Shown piece by piece: positions 27,443 to 37,898 of a stretch of DNA of 64,000 nucleotides. The position numbers and the translations under genes were made by a program. Source of the DNA: JAHDCJ01 sp039028895. GTDB lineage: Bacteria; Bacteroidota; Bacteroidia; Chitinophagales; Saprospiraceae. The stretch's first letter is position 1; the number at the start of each line of letters is the position of its first letter. The notes beneath the pieces were generated by a model that made no database searches, was not told where the DNA came from, and worked only from the letters and a program-made list of their open reading frames with translations. The stretch covers positions 18,321 through 82,320 of the forward strand of contig JBCCHF010000031.1 of the NCBI GenBank assembly GCA_039028895.1, read 5' to 3'.

Positions 27443-30400
27443 TTAATTCTCCAACACGGAAATCGTACCTATTGAGGTCCATTCTTTGTGTTCATCGGTG
27501 TAATACAGGTATGCTGAGGAGGCTGGTGCGTGAAACGAACCAACAATATCTGCCTTGAGGTCAAGATTTATCGTTTGCGTAGCCGAAGGAGCCATTTGCC
27601 TGTAATACAACACCAGGTTATTGCCGATGATTTCATAGAAATCCACCTGTTTCTTGTCAAGTAATTCCTTTAACTGCCATGGCTGAAGGCTTAAACCAGC
27701 TGGTATACCGACAATCGCAATAGTCATAGGCTGACCTTGGTTTGATTTGTTCTCTAGGGTCGTGGTGAGCCTGACTGTTTCACCCAACTTCACTTGCTTT
27801 TTGGTAACTTCTGTGGTCAACCCGATGATACACGCTTTATCTGATGCTGGCAATGCTGTCCGCCAACGAGCAGAAACGGTGTAAGGCAAGGGAGTTTTCG
27901 CTCCGGCAAATTTCACTTCAATTTCTTGCTTTCCACGCTTCACGAATGACTCGAGGCCACTGATGACGATAGGCTCTCTTGTGCCTTTTTCGTAGTCTTT
28001 TTCTGTGACTTTTGAACCATCAACATAAACTTCTATAGTGCCGCTTTCATCGGTTCGTTTGGCGTATCCGGCATAAGCAACCAGAGCTCTCAATGCAAGT
28101 ACCGTACTATTGGTATTGCCAAATCCACCATATCCCCCGCGCGAGTTACTGATAAAATCTGCCACTTTCCTAACAGAAGCCGGATGCGGCGATGTTTGTT
28201 TCATCATACCCAGAAGAGCCAATGCCGCTGTTTCAATATTGTAAGCATTTCCAGACGACCCAGGGGCAGAAATTCCTTTGGCTTCCCAACGGCCATTTTC
28301 TAACTGGATACTCATCAACTCATCCATCAACTCCTTTCCTTTGGCTTTTTGGTTATAGTTATATGCAGTATTAGCTGCAAGTCCAAGTAGATATGGATCC
28401 TTCGAAGAGAGGGCATTTTCAAAACTTCTTTCAGCCTCCAGATCTAGTTCCAGGTATCCGGCTTCACTCAGGGAATAAGTAATATAAGCACTCATTGTTT
28501 CATTATCTGTTAGACCAAATTGATGCAATGCTCTTGGATTTCTTTTAAATAATCCGTTGCCATCTCTCCGGCTTAACAACCACTCAATCGTCCTGTCGAT
28601 CATATCCTGATCCACACCGGACCATACTTTTTGCATATCCAAAAACTCCATTAAACCGTAAGCTGTAAGTCCCTCATGGGCAGGATCGCCACCAAACCAT
28701 TCAAACCCATGACTTGGTGATTCAAAAGACACCAACTTTTTATATCCGCGTTTGATCAGATCTTTCGCTCTTTTGGTAATCTCAGGATTATCCTGCTCAG
28801 TGGCTTTCAAATATTGGAGTACCAGGATATTCGGATAAGTTGAAGATGAGGTTTGTTCAAAACAACCATGAGGCTCTCTTAGCATAGACTCGAGTCCTGA
28901 CATCAATTCACTCAAGGTACTCGGATAAGCGGTCAAAGATACATCCACAGTTCCGTCGACAGCAGCTCTGATGTCAATCGGATATTTTGCCGTCATATCC
29001 TGACCCGAAAAATCAAGGCTGGCCGGGAAGCCTTTGGCAACTACCGTAACCGGCTGGGAAAAAGCATCTTCAAACCCATTTTCAGCAGTAAACCTGACTG
29101 CAAGCTGACTGTCAGCCACTTTACCTTTTACAGCAGTCTGGATAAAAAAGTTCTTTGCTTCTCTTGGTTCAAGTTTAATATTTCCAGGTAGCGTTCCTTT
29201 GGGTTGGAATCCTTCCGGAAGGGTAATGTCTAATGTACCATTAGTTATTTGGTCAGTATTGTTAATTACCGTTACCGGAAAGGCAACTTCATCGTGTGTT
29301 AACACCTCTATCGGCATTTTAACAGAGAGTGCAAAAGGCAATTGTGTAAAAAATCTCTTTTCTGCCCTGCCAATCATACCATCACCTGAAATACCTTCTA
29401 CGGTAACGTTGAAAGATGTAATTGCATCGGAAGTGTAAAATTCAAGTTCTGCTTCTCCGCTGCGTCCCACTTCCACATGGCCATTCCAGTAGATTGTTGA
29501 CCTGAAATCTGTCCGTTCTTCCTTTTTGACGGGTGTATCATACATCGGGGTAGCAAACTCTCTTGCCTGGTAATACTTCGCAGTTATCACGACAGGCTTT
29601 TTCAGGTCCTGATCCTTCGCTGCCTGAATTCTGTCATCCGCTATGAACCCTTGGGCAAACCCGATCTCCTTATCGGCCAGTTTTTCAGCCATAACAGGTT
29701 TTTCTTCTTCCTGCCTTTCCAATTCAACATTATCTACGTCGACTGGTTTGGGAGCAGCTACTTCGTCTTGCATGATAAACTCTTCAAACTCCTCTTCAAT
29801 ATCATCCATTGGGATATCTTCTAAGACCGGAGGCGGGGGAGGCGGCATTACACCACGATCAAAGGCAGCAATGGGGGCATTTCTTGCGGCCTTTTTTACT
29901 CGGTTTTTTGATCGTCTTACTCCAGCACCTGTTACCACAACTGACTCCAACAAGGTAGCGCCTTCATCAAGCATGACTGCCATTGTCCCTTGGTCAGAAA
30001 CTACTGCTGAGTTGATATCCAATTCTTTTGTATTGTAACCGACATAAGAAATTTGTAAGGTATTCGAGCCGTTCTCATTAGATAATAAGTGTTCAATATT
30101 GGCCCATCCGTCAAAATCTGTGGTTGTCCCCAGTTTTGTACCTTTAAGTACAATAGAAGCAAAGGGTATCCCCTCTCCATTAATATCTCCGACAAACAAC
30201 CGACTGGGTACCGCCCAAATTTTTAAATCATTGGCATAAGCACTGACAGTCAATGAGTTAATAAGGCTCGAACCACCTTTTACAATAATATTTTTAGGTT
30301 GCATCAAGTCAATGCCATAGAAATGGAAATGACCGTTTTCATCTGTTCTTTGGGTAAAGGAAGACCCCGCAACCTCAACCAGAGCATTAGGCATTGGAAA

Positions 30401-32113
30401 GCCTCTTCGGTCCATAACCACACCACCAATAACAGCCCTTTCACCAGCTATATTGGCAACTGGTTCGTCTTCTTTGATTTGCTTCCAGGTATAACGTCTC
30501 CAGCCATTGGTCATAAGCAGGTAATCCAGCGCTAATTCAGCTTTTTCTTCGTCTTCCTTGAAATAAAAATTAGGCTCGTAAACTTCATCTGCGAGATCCG
30601 CTTCCATTAACATCCATGACAAAATGTTGGAAGATTTATCATCTGCAAAACTTAATAATTGATCGTCAGCAACAGCCAGTGACAAATCTGCTGGCATCGG
30701 CATACCTCTCTCGTCTTTGACTTTCACCTTCAATTTTACAACTTCCCGAGGTTGGTATTTTTCCTTATTGGTTTCCACCTCGATGTTGAGTTTCTTGTGC
30801 TGATTGACGAAGGCCAGACGCTCTGCCCTTGCAATCCCCTTACGGTCAAACAAAGTTACCTGGGCAACCCCGACAGGAATATTTCTTAACGGAATGGTGA
30901 GGTTATTTTCACCTTCAATAGCATCAATAGAGGTAGATGAATAATTTTTTCCTCTTACATTGACCATCACCGTAAGGTTTTCATTTTCAGTTGAATGGAT
31001 ATTCAACCGAAGGTACTTATCATCAGCAGATACCATCTCCAGACCATATCCCCTTGACAAAGCTTTTGGCAACTGAAACCTTTGACTAATATTTCTCGGT
31101 CTTGTTATCACCACTTCGTAATGACTATTTTTTCGAGGCAGGATTTCGAAAGCACCCATCCCCTGGTGGAAACTTTCGAATTGGCTGATAATTACACCTC
31201 TTTCATCAACTACATAACCGGTAATATCAGCAGGCTGGCCAAATTCATTGACAGCCTTGAACCCGACTCTTGATTTAAGATTATTGACTAGGTCTCCCCC
31301 TTCCGGGAAAAACGCCAGTTCCAGTTGGTTGAGCACGATTGGAATGGATCGAGATATAGATTCCGTCTGCCCCTGGTAATTGATCATGACGTTGACCAGA
31401 CCATCATTAGATTTTAGGCTATGCGGAAGCTGAAACCTTAAAATGGCATCTCCAGAACTTCCGGTATGACTGGAACTATTCGTTAACTGATTACCATCAA
31501 CATTGACAACATAATTAAAAGCATAATTTCCAAGTGCCTCATTTTCATTGGTATTGAGGTTCAACTCTACGCTTACCTCATCCCCTGGTCCGTATGCTTC
31601 TTGTATAAAGTCAAGTTTCATCTTCAATCGAGGGAGAATAACCTTCTGCACTTGCAATGCTTTCTCAAAAAAGGCTGGGTTTGGATCATTTTTTTGCCAA
31701 GTGGTATAGGCCCTTACTTTGTACATCCCTCCAACTGCCGCTTCTCCGATTTGGAAATCTCCTAAAGCCAGGCCACGTTTTCCTACAATTTCAATCTTCT
31801 TTTCTACACCACCTTTTGGGTTGATCAATTCTACATGAAGAATATCTGTCTGTTTGGAAGGGCTAAAGTTGGTTGCCTCACGAATGTAAGCCGAGAACCA
31901 TATGGTTTCTCCTGGCTTGTACATTGGTTTGTCGAATTGCAGATAAACCCTGTCTTCAGGTAATTTCTTATTGTATTTATCAAGGCTGGTAAGCAAATCC
32001 TGAACATAATCTCCTACCCCTGGCTTGTAAATGACATGAGAGGAAAGTAAGATGCCGATTGCTAATAAAATCATACAAAGACCTGGCAGTATACTTAAGC
32101 GAAGTGTTTTCAT
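27443..32113 (-). CDS. Alpha-2-macroglobulin-like protein with inserted carboxypeptidase-regulatory domains
   Basis: A 1556-residue envelope protein. An N-terminal membrane/signal segment (about 5-28) is followed by the MG2 domain (about 52-145, YLQFDKPMYKPGETIWFSAY) and further macroglobulin domains. Two carboxypeptidase-regulatory-like domains come next (about 555-615, 638-715). The second runs into LLESVVVTGAGVRRSKNR, a sequence typical of SusC-type TonB receptors, and a PPPPPP linker (757-762). The C-terminal half carries the thioester motif GCFEQ (1083-1087) and an alpha/alpha-toroid thioester domain (to about 1370). Such proteins trap foreign proteases through the reactive thioester. 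No penicillin-binding-protein partner is next door, unlike many proteobacterial relatives. Confidence 0.92.
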   Translation of the reverse strand: MKTLRLSILPGLCMILLAIGILLSSHVIYKPGVGDYVQDLLTSLDKYNKKLPEDRVYLQFDKPMYKPGETIWFSAYIREATNFSPSKQTDILHVELINPKGGVEKKIEIVGKRGLALGDFQIGEAAVGGMYKVRAYTTWQKNDPNPAFFEKALQVQKVILPRLKMKLDFIQEAYGPGDEVSVELNLNTNENEALGNYAFNYVVNVDGNQLTNSSSHTGSSGDAILRFQLPHSLKSNDGLVNVMINYQGQTESISRSIPIVLNQLELAFFPEGGDLVNNLKSRVGFKAVNEFGQPADITGYVVDERGVIISQFESFHQGMGAFEILPRKNSHYEVVITRPRNISQRFQLPKALSRGYGLEMVSADDKYLRLNIHSTENENLTVMVNVRGKNYSSTSIDAIEGENNLTIPLRNIPVGVAQVTLFDRKGIARAERLAFVNQHKKLNIEVETNKEKYQPREVVKLKVKVKDERGMPMPADLSLAVADDQLLSFADDKSSNILSWMLMEADLADEVYEPNFYFKEDEEKAELALDYLLMTNGWRRYTWKQIKEDEPVANIAGERAVIGGVVMDRRGFPMPNALVEVAGSSFTQRTDENGHFHFYGIDLMQPKNIIVKGGSSLINSLTVSAYANDLKIWAVPSRLFVGDINGEGIPFASIVLKGTKLGTTTDFDGWANIEHLLSNENGSNTLQISYVGYNTKELDINSAVVSDQGTMAVMLDEGATLLESVVVTGAGVRRSKNRVKKAARNAPIAAFDRGVMPPPPPPVLEDIPMDDIEEEFEEFIMQDEVAAPKPVDVDNVELERQEEEKPVMAEKLADKEIGFAQGFIADDRIQAAKDQDLKKPVVITAKYYQAREFATPMYDTPVKKEERTDFRSTIYWNGHVEVGRSGEAELEFYTSDAITSFNVTVEGISGDGMIGRAEKRFFTQLPFALSVKMPIEVLTHDEVAFPVTVINNTDQITNGTLDITLPEGFQPKGTLPGNIKLEPREAKNFFIQTAVKGKVADSQLAVRFTAENGFEDAFSQPVTVVAKGFPASLDFSGQDMTAKYPIDIRAAVDGTVDVSLTAYPSTLSELMSGLESMLREPHGCFEQTSSSTYPNILVLQYLKATEQDNPEITKRAKDLIKRGYKKLVSFESPSHGFEWFGGDPAHEGLTAYGLMEFLDMQKVWSGVDQDMIDRTIEWLLSRRDGNGLFKRNPRALHQFGLTDNETMSAYITYSLSEAGYLELDLEAERSFENALSSKDPYLLGLAANTAYNYNQKAKGKELMDELMSIQLENGRWEAKGISAPGSSGNAYNIETAALALLGMMKQTSPHPASVRKVADFISNSRGGYGGFGNTNSTVLALRALVAYAGYAKRTDESGTIEVYVDGSKVTEKDYEKGTREPIVISGLESFVKRGKQEIEVKFAGAKTPLPYTVSARWRTALPASDKACIIGLTTEVTKKQVKLGETVRLTTTLENKSNQGQPMTIAIVGIPAGLSLQPWQLKELLDKKQVDFYEIIGNNLVLYYRQMAPSATQTINLDLKADIVGSFHAPASSAYLYYTDEHKEWTSIGTISVLEN

Positions 32114-32236
32114 GGAAAAATATTTTGAGAATTACGAATTGTTAAAAATTATCCAGATAGTTTAATCTCCTAGATGCCATGAAGTAAAAATTTGGTGTAT
32201 AAAGCAGGGAATGATTATTTTGGCAAAAAAAAATTC

Positions 32237-34753
32237 ATGAGAATTATTGCCTTATTCTTTTTCATCTGCTTTAGCCTTTCTGGTTTTACCCAACCTTCCC
32301 TTCTTGTATCTGATTTTCTTGGGTATGAAGTTGGCGAACAATTTACCCGCCATCACCAGGTAGTCGATTACTTCAAGCATGTTGCCCAGCATTCCGACAA
32401 GGTCATATTTAAGCCTTACGGAAAATCTTATGAAGGGAGAGATCTTGTATTAGTAGTTGTTTCTTCGCCAGAGAACCTGGCGGAGATTGAAACCATAAGA
32501 ACCAATAATCTTAAATCAACCGGATATCTTGAAGGAGAACCAGAAGGCAAGGAAAAAGCCATAGTGTGGTTTAGCTATAACGTTCATGGTGACGAGGCAG
32601 TAAATTCTGAAGCTGCATTGAAAACGCTGGAGGCACTGGCTACCAATAGTCAAAATTCTGATAATTGGCTTGAAGAAGTAGTGGTGGTAATCGATCCTTG
32701 TTTGAATCCTGACGGACATGATCGTTATGTAAACTTCTACCATGAAACTGGTAATTACCCGCCAAATCCTTCTCTAGATTCTCGCGAACATTATCCACCA
32801 TGGCCAGGAGGCCGATCTAATCATTACCTGTTTGATCTCAACCGGGACTGGGCGTGGCAAACTCAGATCGAAAGCCAGCAACGGATCAGTGTTTACCAGG
32901 AGTGGATGCCTCATGTCCATGTTGATTTCCATGAAATGGGAATCAATTCTCCTTATTTCTTTGCACCCGCTGTCCGGCCTTTTCACGAGGAGATCACCAA
33001 ATGGCAGTATGAATTTCAAGAGGACATTGGTCATAATAATGCCCGCTATTTTGATGAATATGGCTGGCTGTATTTCACTAAAGAGGTATTCGACCTTTTC
33101 TACCCCAGTTATGGAGACACCTGGCCGGTTTTTAACGGTGCAATCGGCTTTACCTACGAACAGGGCGGATCAAGAAATGCAGGACTTACTGTTGAAACTG
33201 AAACTGGTGATTTGCTTACTTTAAAAGATAGAGTTGACCATCATTTCATTGCTGGAATTGCAACAATTGAAACTTCGTTTGACAAACGGGAAACTTTGCT
33301 AAAAGAATTCAAAAACTATTATGACCAGGCAAGGAATAATCCGCCTGGTAAGTATAAGACCTATGTTTTTAAATCCAAAGGCCAGGAAGGACGCATCAAA
33401 CGCCTCTTGGAGGTGCTTGATCTAAATAAAATTTCAAGTAATCGCGTCACACGCAATGGAGGTTCGCATCGTGGCTACGACTATCAGGCAAGAAAAAATG
33501 GAAGCTTCCAGTTAGAAAAGGGTGATGTAGTTGTCAGCACTGCTCAACCTGCAGCTAGGCTTATCAAGGTATTACTGGAACCCGAAGCTATGCTTGAAGA
33601 TTCGGCTACTTATGACCTTACAGCTTGGTCACTACCTTATGCTTATGATCTCGATGCTTATGCCTCTGAAGAAACCCTAACAGCCAATGGCGATGCGCAT
33701 ACGGCTTTTGCTGCTAACACTTTGACCAGAAAGGCAGCTTATGCCTACATTTCAGGATGGAAAGATACTGGTAGTGCCCAGTTTTTATCCGCCTTGTTAA
33801 AAGCAGGGATCAAGGTGCGTTTTGCTTATAATGGTTTTAATTTCGATGGAACAGAACATCAGAGGGGATCTCTAATAATTAACAGAGGTGATAATACAGC
33901 TTTAGGTGAAGATTTTGATAAAACGATAATTGATATTGCCAATTCATCCGAGCAAGAAGTTTCGGCTACCTATACTGGTTTTGCCAGCAGAGGTGCAGAC
34001 CTGGGCTCTTCAAATTATACCTTCATTTCAAAACCAGAGGTTGCTCTGATTAGTGGTCCTGGTGTGAATGTTTATGCTTTTGGGGAAATCTGGCATTATT
34101 TTGAAAGAGTTCTCGAATACCCCGTGACGGTAGTTTCAAGAGATGATCTTACCAGCATTGATCTTTCAAAGTATAGTGTTGTTGTTTTGCCTTCTGGTGG
34201 TTATAGTGGAGAGGATGTCTCAAAAGCGTTAACCGACTTTGCAAGAAATGGCGGAACACTTATCGCCTTTGAACGCGCCATGAGCGCTTTTGCGAATGAT
34301 AAAACCAACCTAGGAAGGGCGATCTCCTCACAAAAAGAAAACGGTAAGAAAAACAACAAGAAAGATGCCGACACTCCTCTGCCAAGATTCGAAGACCAGA
34401 CTGCAAACTACCTAAGCAATTCAGCTCCCGGATGTATCTATGAAGTAGAACTGGACGATTCACACCCATTGGCTTTTGGCCAGGACGGCACCATGTATAT
34501 GCTGAAAAGAAGTTCCAGAATTTATCCCTTTATGGAAGGCGGCTGGAATGTCGGAAGGTACCGGAAAGATGCCAGAGTAAGTGGTTTTATTGGTCATAAG
34601 CTTGAGGCCAGGCTTGAAAATACCATTGCCTTTGGAACGGAAAGAATGGGAAGAGGAAATATTGTTTACTTTGTTGATTCGCCTATTTTCAGAGGTTTCT
34701 GGGACAGTGGCAACCTCGTTCTTGCCAATGCCATTTTCTTTGTTGGGCAATAA
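32237..34753 (+). CDS. M14-family zinc carboxypeptidase, secreted
   Basis: An 838-residue protease from ATG 32237 (MRIIALFFFICFSLSGF), which starts a proper signal peptide; the in-frame ATG at 32192 adds a non-signal segment. The M14 zinc site is NVHGDE (H117, E120) with the third ligand in the HVHVDFHEMG segment, and the catalytic Glu is probably in TYEQGG or TVETETGD. The C-terminal half (about 550-838) resembles a class-I glutamine-amidotransferase-like fold often joined to this group. A plausible promoter is TTTG 32191-32194 with a TTATTTTG box 20 bp later. It ends 6 nt before a convergent acetyltransferase. Confidence 0.92.
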   Translation: MRIIALFFFICFSLSGFTQPSLLVSDFLGYEVGEQFTRHHQVVDYFKHVAQHSDKVIFKPYGKSYEGRDLVLVVVSSPENLAEIETIRTNNLKSTGYLEGEPEGKEKAIVWFSYNVHGDEAVNSEAALKTLEALATNSQNSDNWLEEVVVVIDPCLNPDGHDRYVNFYHETGNYPPNPSLDSREHYPPWPGGRSNHYLFDLNRDWAWQTQIESQQRISVYQEWMPHVHVDFHEMGINSPYFFAPAVRPFHEEITKWQYEFQEDIGHNNARYFDEYGWLYFTKEVFDLFYPSYGDTWPVFNGAIGFTYEQGGSRNAGLTVETETGDLLTLKDRVDHHFIAGIATIETSFDKRETLLKEFKNYYDQARNNPPGKYKTYVFKSKGQEGRIKRLLEVLDLNKISSNRVTRNGGSHRGYDYQARKNGSFQLEKGDVVVSTAQPAARLIKVLLEPEAMLEDSATYDLTAWSLPYAYDLDAYASEETLTANGDAHTAFAANTLTRKAAYAYISGWKDTGSAQFLSALLKAGIKVRFAYNGFNFDGTEHQRGSLIINRGDNTALGEDFDKTIIDIANSSEQEVSATYTGFASRGADLGSSNYTFISKPEVALISGPGVNVYAFGEIWHYFERVLEYPVTVVSRDDLTSIDLSKYSVVVLPSGGYSGEDVSKALTDFARNGGTLIAFERAMSAFANDKTNLGRAISSQKENGKKNNKKDADTPLPRFEDQTANYLSNSAPGCIYEVELDDSHPLAFGQDGTMYMLKRSSRIYPFMEGGWNVGRYRKDARVSGFIGHKLEARLENTIAFGTERMGRGNIVYFVDSPIFRGFWDSGNLVLANAIFFVGQ

Positions 34754-34754
34754 G

Positions 34755-34773
34755 GGCCTTAAAGTTTAAGGTC
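34755..34773. terminator. Palindrome at the M14 / acetyltransferase convergent junction
   Basis: GGCCTTAAA-G-TTTAAGGTC is a 9-bp stem (one G-U pair) around a single base, spanning the gap and the end of the leftward gene. It may slow transcription from both sides, but there is no clear T run. Confidence 0.35.
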
Positions 34774-35217
34774 GTAGTGATAATACTCGGTATCTTTTAC
34801 AAATCCCAGAGCTTCGTATAAGGGTTGTGCCGCTCCATTATCGATGGCAGTCTCCAGGGCCAGTCCTGATGCACCTGTGGACCGTGCAAAATCGATGGCA
34901 GTTTCCATCAATTTACGGGCAACACCCATCCTGCGAAAATCAGGATGTACGAAGAGGTCATTAAGTACCCATTTCCTCGACATCCCAACCGACGTGAAAA
35001 ATGGATACAACTGGGTAAACCCTGCATTGTAGGCTATTGCTCCATTCTGCGCTTCGGCCACAAAGATCACTGATTCTTCCAATTCAATTCTTTCGTTGAT
35101 GAATGCTTTGGCCGCTTCCATATCTGATGATTGTTTGTAAAAAACCCTGTAAGCATCGAACAATTTTGCCACTTCTTCAAGGTCTTCTATCCTGGCTTCT
35201 TTTATGGTGATTTTCAT
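34759..35217 (-). CDS. GNAT-family N-acetyltransferase
   Basis: A 152-residue acetyltransferase. The acetyl-CoA-binding motif A is DLFVHPDFRRMGVARKLMET, with the R/QxxGxG/A pattern as RRMGVA. The C-terminal GLALETAIDNGAAQPLYEALGF is typical motif B. The substrate is unknown. It is the last of a leftward group that begins with the membrane gene at 36806. A second GNAT lies 27 nt upstream; the two share only family-level similarity, so this is not a recent tandem duplication. Confidence 0.9.
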   Translation of the reverse strand: MKITIKEARIEDLEEVAKLFDAYRVFYKQSSDMEAAKAFINERIELEESVIFVAEAQNGAIAYNAGFTQLYPFFTSVGMSRKWVLNDLFVHPDFRRMGVARKLMETAIDFARSTGASGLALETAIDNGAAQPLYEALGFVKDTEYYHYDLKL

Positions 35218-35244
35218 TGCTGCAATTTGAATAATAATGGCTTA

Positions 35245-35703
35245 TCAATCAAGTCTCCGATCCATAATTATGGATAACTCCTGATCAAATCCTCCTTTTT
35301 GAAACAACATTTTGGAAGCCGCATTTTCCGTATGCCTGGAAGCAATAGCATATATGCAACCTTTTGACTTACCCCATTCAAGGATGTAATCAAGGAAAAA
35401 TTTTCCTGTGCCTTCACCTTGATGCGGCTTTCTGACGTAAATGCCGTTAATCCATAAATACGGTCCTCCACTTTGCAATCCACAACCAATATTACAATAT
35501 ACCATGCCAGCAGGTTCTCCGTCATCTGTGCATAAAACGAAAGCATGGCCCGGTGAATTTTCTCTAAGGATACTCTCCAGGCCATTAGCTATCTTTAGTT
35601 CATTGGGACCTTCATTGAGAATTTCCTGAAACTCAAAGGCCATTTCCATCATCGCATTGCGGAGATAGACGGGGCTGGATGTTTTTAATTTGACAACCTT
35701 CAT
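35245..35703 (-). CDS. GNAT-family N-acetyltransferase
   Basis: A 152-residue acetyltransferase starting MKVVKLKTSSPVYLRNA. The start at 35703 overlaps the stop of the upstream membrane gene by 4 nt (ATGA), a translational-coupling signature, so it is preferred over the longer frame to 35781. Motif A is NGIYVRKPHQGEGTGKFFLD, with the QGEGTG acetyl-CoA loop. The segment ASRHTENAASKMLFQKGGF matches motif B. Substrate unknown. Confidence 0.88.
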   Translation of the reverse strand: MKVVKLKTSSPVYLRNAMMEMAFEFQEILNEGPNELKIANGLESILRENSPGHAFVLCTDDGEPAGMVYCNIGCGLQSGGPYLWINGIYVRKPHQGEGTGKFFLDYILEWGKSKGCIYAIASRHTENAASKMLFQKGGFDQELSIIMDRRLD

Positions 35704-36806
35704 TGACCCAAAATTGTTTTTTCTTTGGGAGGTGGTGGGGTCAGACAGTAATCGTAGAAATAGAGTTTGTAATCCTGGCAAAAATATTTTGGCAATTCAT
35801 ACTTGCCGGTTTTAACCATTTCATTTAATCTGATGGCATACTTATGTGCGGTCATCGATTCTCCCTTTTTCTTGTACTCCGCTTCAAACTTGTCAACCAG
35901 TTCGTAGAAAGCGTAATTCGGTGTTCTGAAATTCTCCAGCTTTTCAGCCGAAGGAGAAGACTGCATCATCATGTAGAAACCGAAAATACACGCACCCGTC
36001 AATAGTAATGACAAGATCTTGAATTTGGTGAGATATCCTAATGCCAAAGCAAAAGCCAATAATATGAATATGCCACCAGAGATATAAGCTGTGTTCTTTT
36101 TATAAAATTTATTGGCATCCTCCGATAGCTTCTTCTTCTGATTGTCAAAGGCGGTTGGTTTATCATCATCATTCTTATCGCCTCCAGTTTTTTCTTCGAT
36201 TGCTTTTATCTGATCATTGAGAGTTGGTCCCTTCTGGTCACCGACCTTAATGTCTTGCCATTCTACAGGAATATATTTATTGAAGAACGTAGGAGGAGCT
36301 GCTTTGTATGCTGTCAGGTAAATGGTACTAATCACAAATGGAATTAACATCATCCGCCAAAATCCGGAAGAAGCTGTTCTTAGCCAGATATAGGCTGTAG
36401 GTAAAAGAAACCAGAGTACCCTGATCACCCCACTCAGGTCGTACATTACCTCACCTCTGGGCATACCAATACACTTGAGCAACCAATAAAAGGTAGTTGC
36501 AGTAAGCACAATCCACTCCCAGATAAAGCGCATATTTATCAAAGGAAGGCCGTTAAAAAATGCGTAAACATTGAGTAACAGCATAAACACAATAGGCGCC
36601 AGAATGAAGGCCATAAAGGTGCTTACGATTCCCCTCGATATTATGATCGCTTTATTTACCCCACTGACTTCCATGTAGTTGTTCATCCTGGAAAGGATAA
36701 ACAAGGTTAGGATAATGACAAGTAGCCAAATCCAGTGCCCATTAATAAATTCGCCGGGATTACGCGCTATTTCTCCAAAATGTTGTGCCCAGGGTTTGCC
36801 TGTCAT
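35700..36806 (-). CDS. Multi-pass membrane protein of unknown function
   Basis: A 368-residue inner-membrane protein. Hydrophobic helices lie at about 25-40, 55-80, 92-112, 128-144, 150-166 and 242-285, with a charged loop (about 175-240, KIEEKTGGDKNDDDK-like) between the fifth and the later helices. The C-terminal 90 residues are soluble and end with a Pro-rich tail (PPPPKEKTILGQ). No enzymatic motif is seen. It is coupled to the following acetyltransferase by an ATGA overlap, so the two may act in one pathway. Confidence 0.75.
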   Translation of the reverse strand: MTGKPWAQHFGEIARNPGEFINGHWIWLLVIILTLFILSRMNNYMEVSGVNKAIIISRGIVSTFMAFILAPIVFMLLLNVYAFFNGLPLINMRFIWEWIVLTATTFYWLLKCIGMPRGEVMYDLSGVIRVLWFLLPTAYIWLRTASSGFWRMMLIPFVISTIYLTAYKAAPPTFFNKYIPVEWQDIKVGDQKGPTLNDQIKAIEEKTGGDKNDDDKPTAFDNQKKKLSEDANKFYKKNTAYISGGIFILLAFALALGYLTKFKILSLLLTGACIFGFYMMMQSSPSAEKLENFRTPNYAFYELVDKFEAEYKKKGESMTAHKYAIRLNEMVKTGKYELPKYFCQDYKLYFYDYCLTPPPPKEKTILGQ

Positions 36807-36974
36807 GGTGACTTAACTCAATTCAAAATCATACTTTAACCTGGTGGTTAAAAGGAATAAATTATTGATTATGAAACAAGCTAGTGGGGTAGATTGATAT
36901 CTCAAAGATAGTGCAAGCTGGCGAAAAAATCCATTTTATTCTGCCAATCAACAGATTATTGAGACTAAAACCGG

Positions 36975-37889
36975 TTAATTTCCCAACCTGATTACTGCTT
37001 CTACCGGATGATGATCCGATAAAAAGTTAGTCTTCTTTGACCAGTCAAATACGATTTCGGGGACTAGCCTCTTCACGATAGTAGCGCCAGAATTATTAGT
37101 TTTTAAAAAGATAAAATCAATGATCCCCTGGTTAGTGCTCGATCGAGAAAGACGATTATTTACACCATCGTAGGTAAAGGTACTCATGCCCTCTTCAGCC
37201 AATTCACCATCTTCAGCATTTAGTGTAGAAAGCATTGCTGAGTAATTTGCTTCATTGAATTTGGAGATATTGAAATCACCACAAAGGATCTGCGCCACTC
37301 CTTCCTCTGCATATGGTTCTAACAATTCACTTTTTATTTGATCCAACTGTCCTTGTCTTATTTCGAATGGACCTCCAGAATTAAGGTGGGTCACTAATAC
37401 CTGGTATTTATTCCCATTTTTCGAGCCTTCGAGCAGTAGGGCCCCTTTTCTTGACATCCGGTTATCAAGTCCGTGTTTATCTTTAAACTTGATGACGCCA
37501 AGTTCTTTTAATTCTTGTTTGCTAAACACCCATAGGCCACTATTGATCTTGAAAGAAAATCCTTTTTTTAATGCCGGTCCGTGCCTGAATGGGAATTCAG
37601 TTTTCAGCCTTTTGATCATGCGACGTCTTGCACCATGATGAAAAGCTTCCTGGAACAGGAGGACATCATAATCTGAATTATCTAATACATTTCCCAGGGC
37701 TTTTGCCCGTTTTCTTTTGCCTGTTATCAGGAACGGTGCAGGCAACATATAGATATTCCACGAGAGCACCTTAAGTAGCGAGGTGTCAGTTTCAGGGCTT
37801 GTTGGCTCATTGGCGGGTTTGGCATTCCCCGTAAGGGAAATAAATAGCAATAACCCACAAAATAAGCCGACAAGAATCCCTTTATTCAT
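36975..37889 (-). CDS. Secreted endonuclease/exonuclease/phosphatase-fold protein
   Basis: A 304-residue exported protein with a signal peptide (MNKGILVGLFCGLLLFISLTG). It carries the EEP-fold signature: VLSWNIYMLP, LLFQEAFHHGARR (metal-binding Glu), VTHLNSGG, LCGDFNISKF and the C-terminal SDHHPVEAVI. The arrangement resembles sphingomyelinase-like phosphodiesterases, and the secretion supports action outside the cytoplasm. A nuclease role cannot be ruled out. It lies 9 nt downstream of the DUF1295 protein gene and probably shares its transcript. Confidence 0.88.
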   Translation of the reverse strand: MNKGILVGLFCGLLLFISLTGNAKPANEPTSPETDTSLLKVLSWNIYMLPAPFLITGKRKRAKALGNVLDNSDYDVLLFQEAFHHGARRRMIKRLKTEFPFRHGPALKKGFSFKINSGLWVFSKQELKELGVIKFKDKHGLDNRMSRKGALLLEGSKNGNKYQVLVTHLNSGGPFEIRQGQLDQIKSELLEPYAEEGVAQILCGDFNISKFNEANYSAMLSTLNAEDGELAEEGMSTFTYDGVNNRLSRSSTNQGIIDFIFLKTNNSGATIVKRLVPEIVFDWSKKTNFLSDHHPVEAVIRLGN

Positions 37890-37898
37890 TTACAAACT

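Noticed and set aside
34759..35703. Two adjacent acetyltransferases as a recent tandem duplication
   Set aside because: They share only general GNAT motifs and differ throughout, so they are distinct family members.
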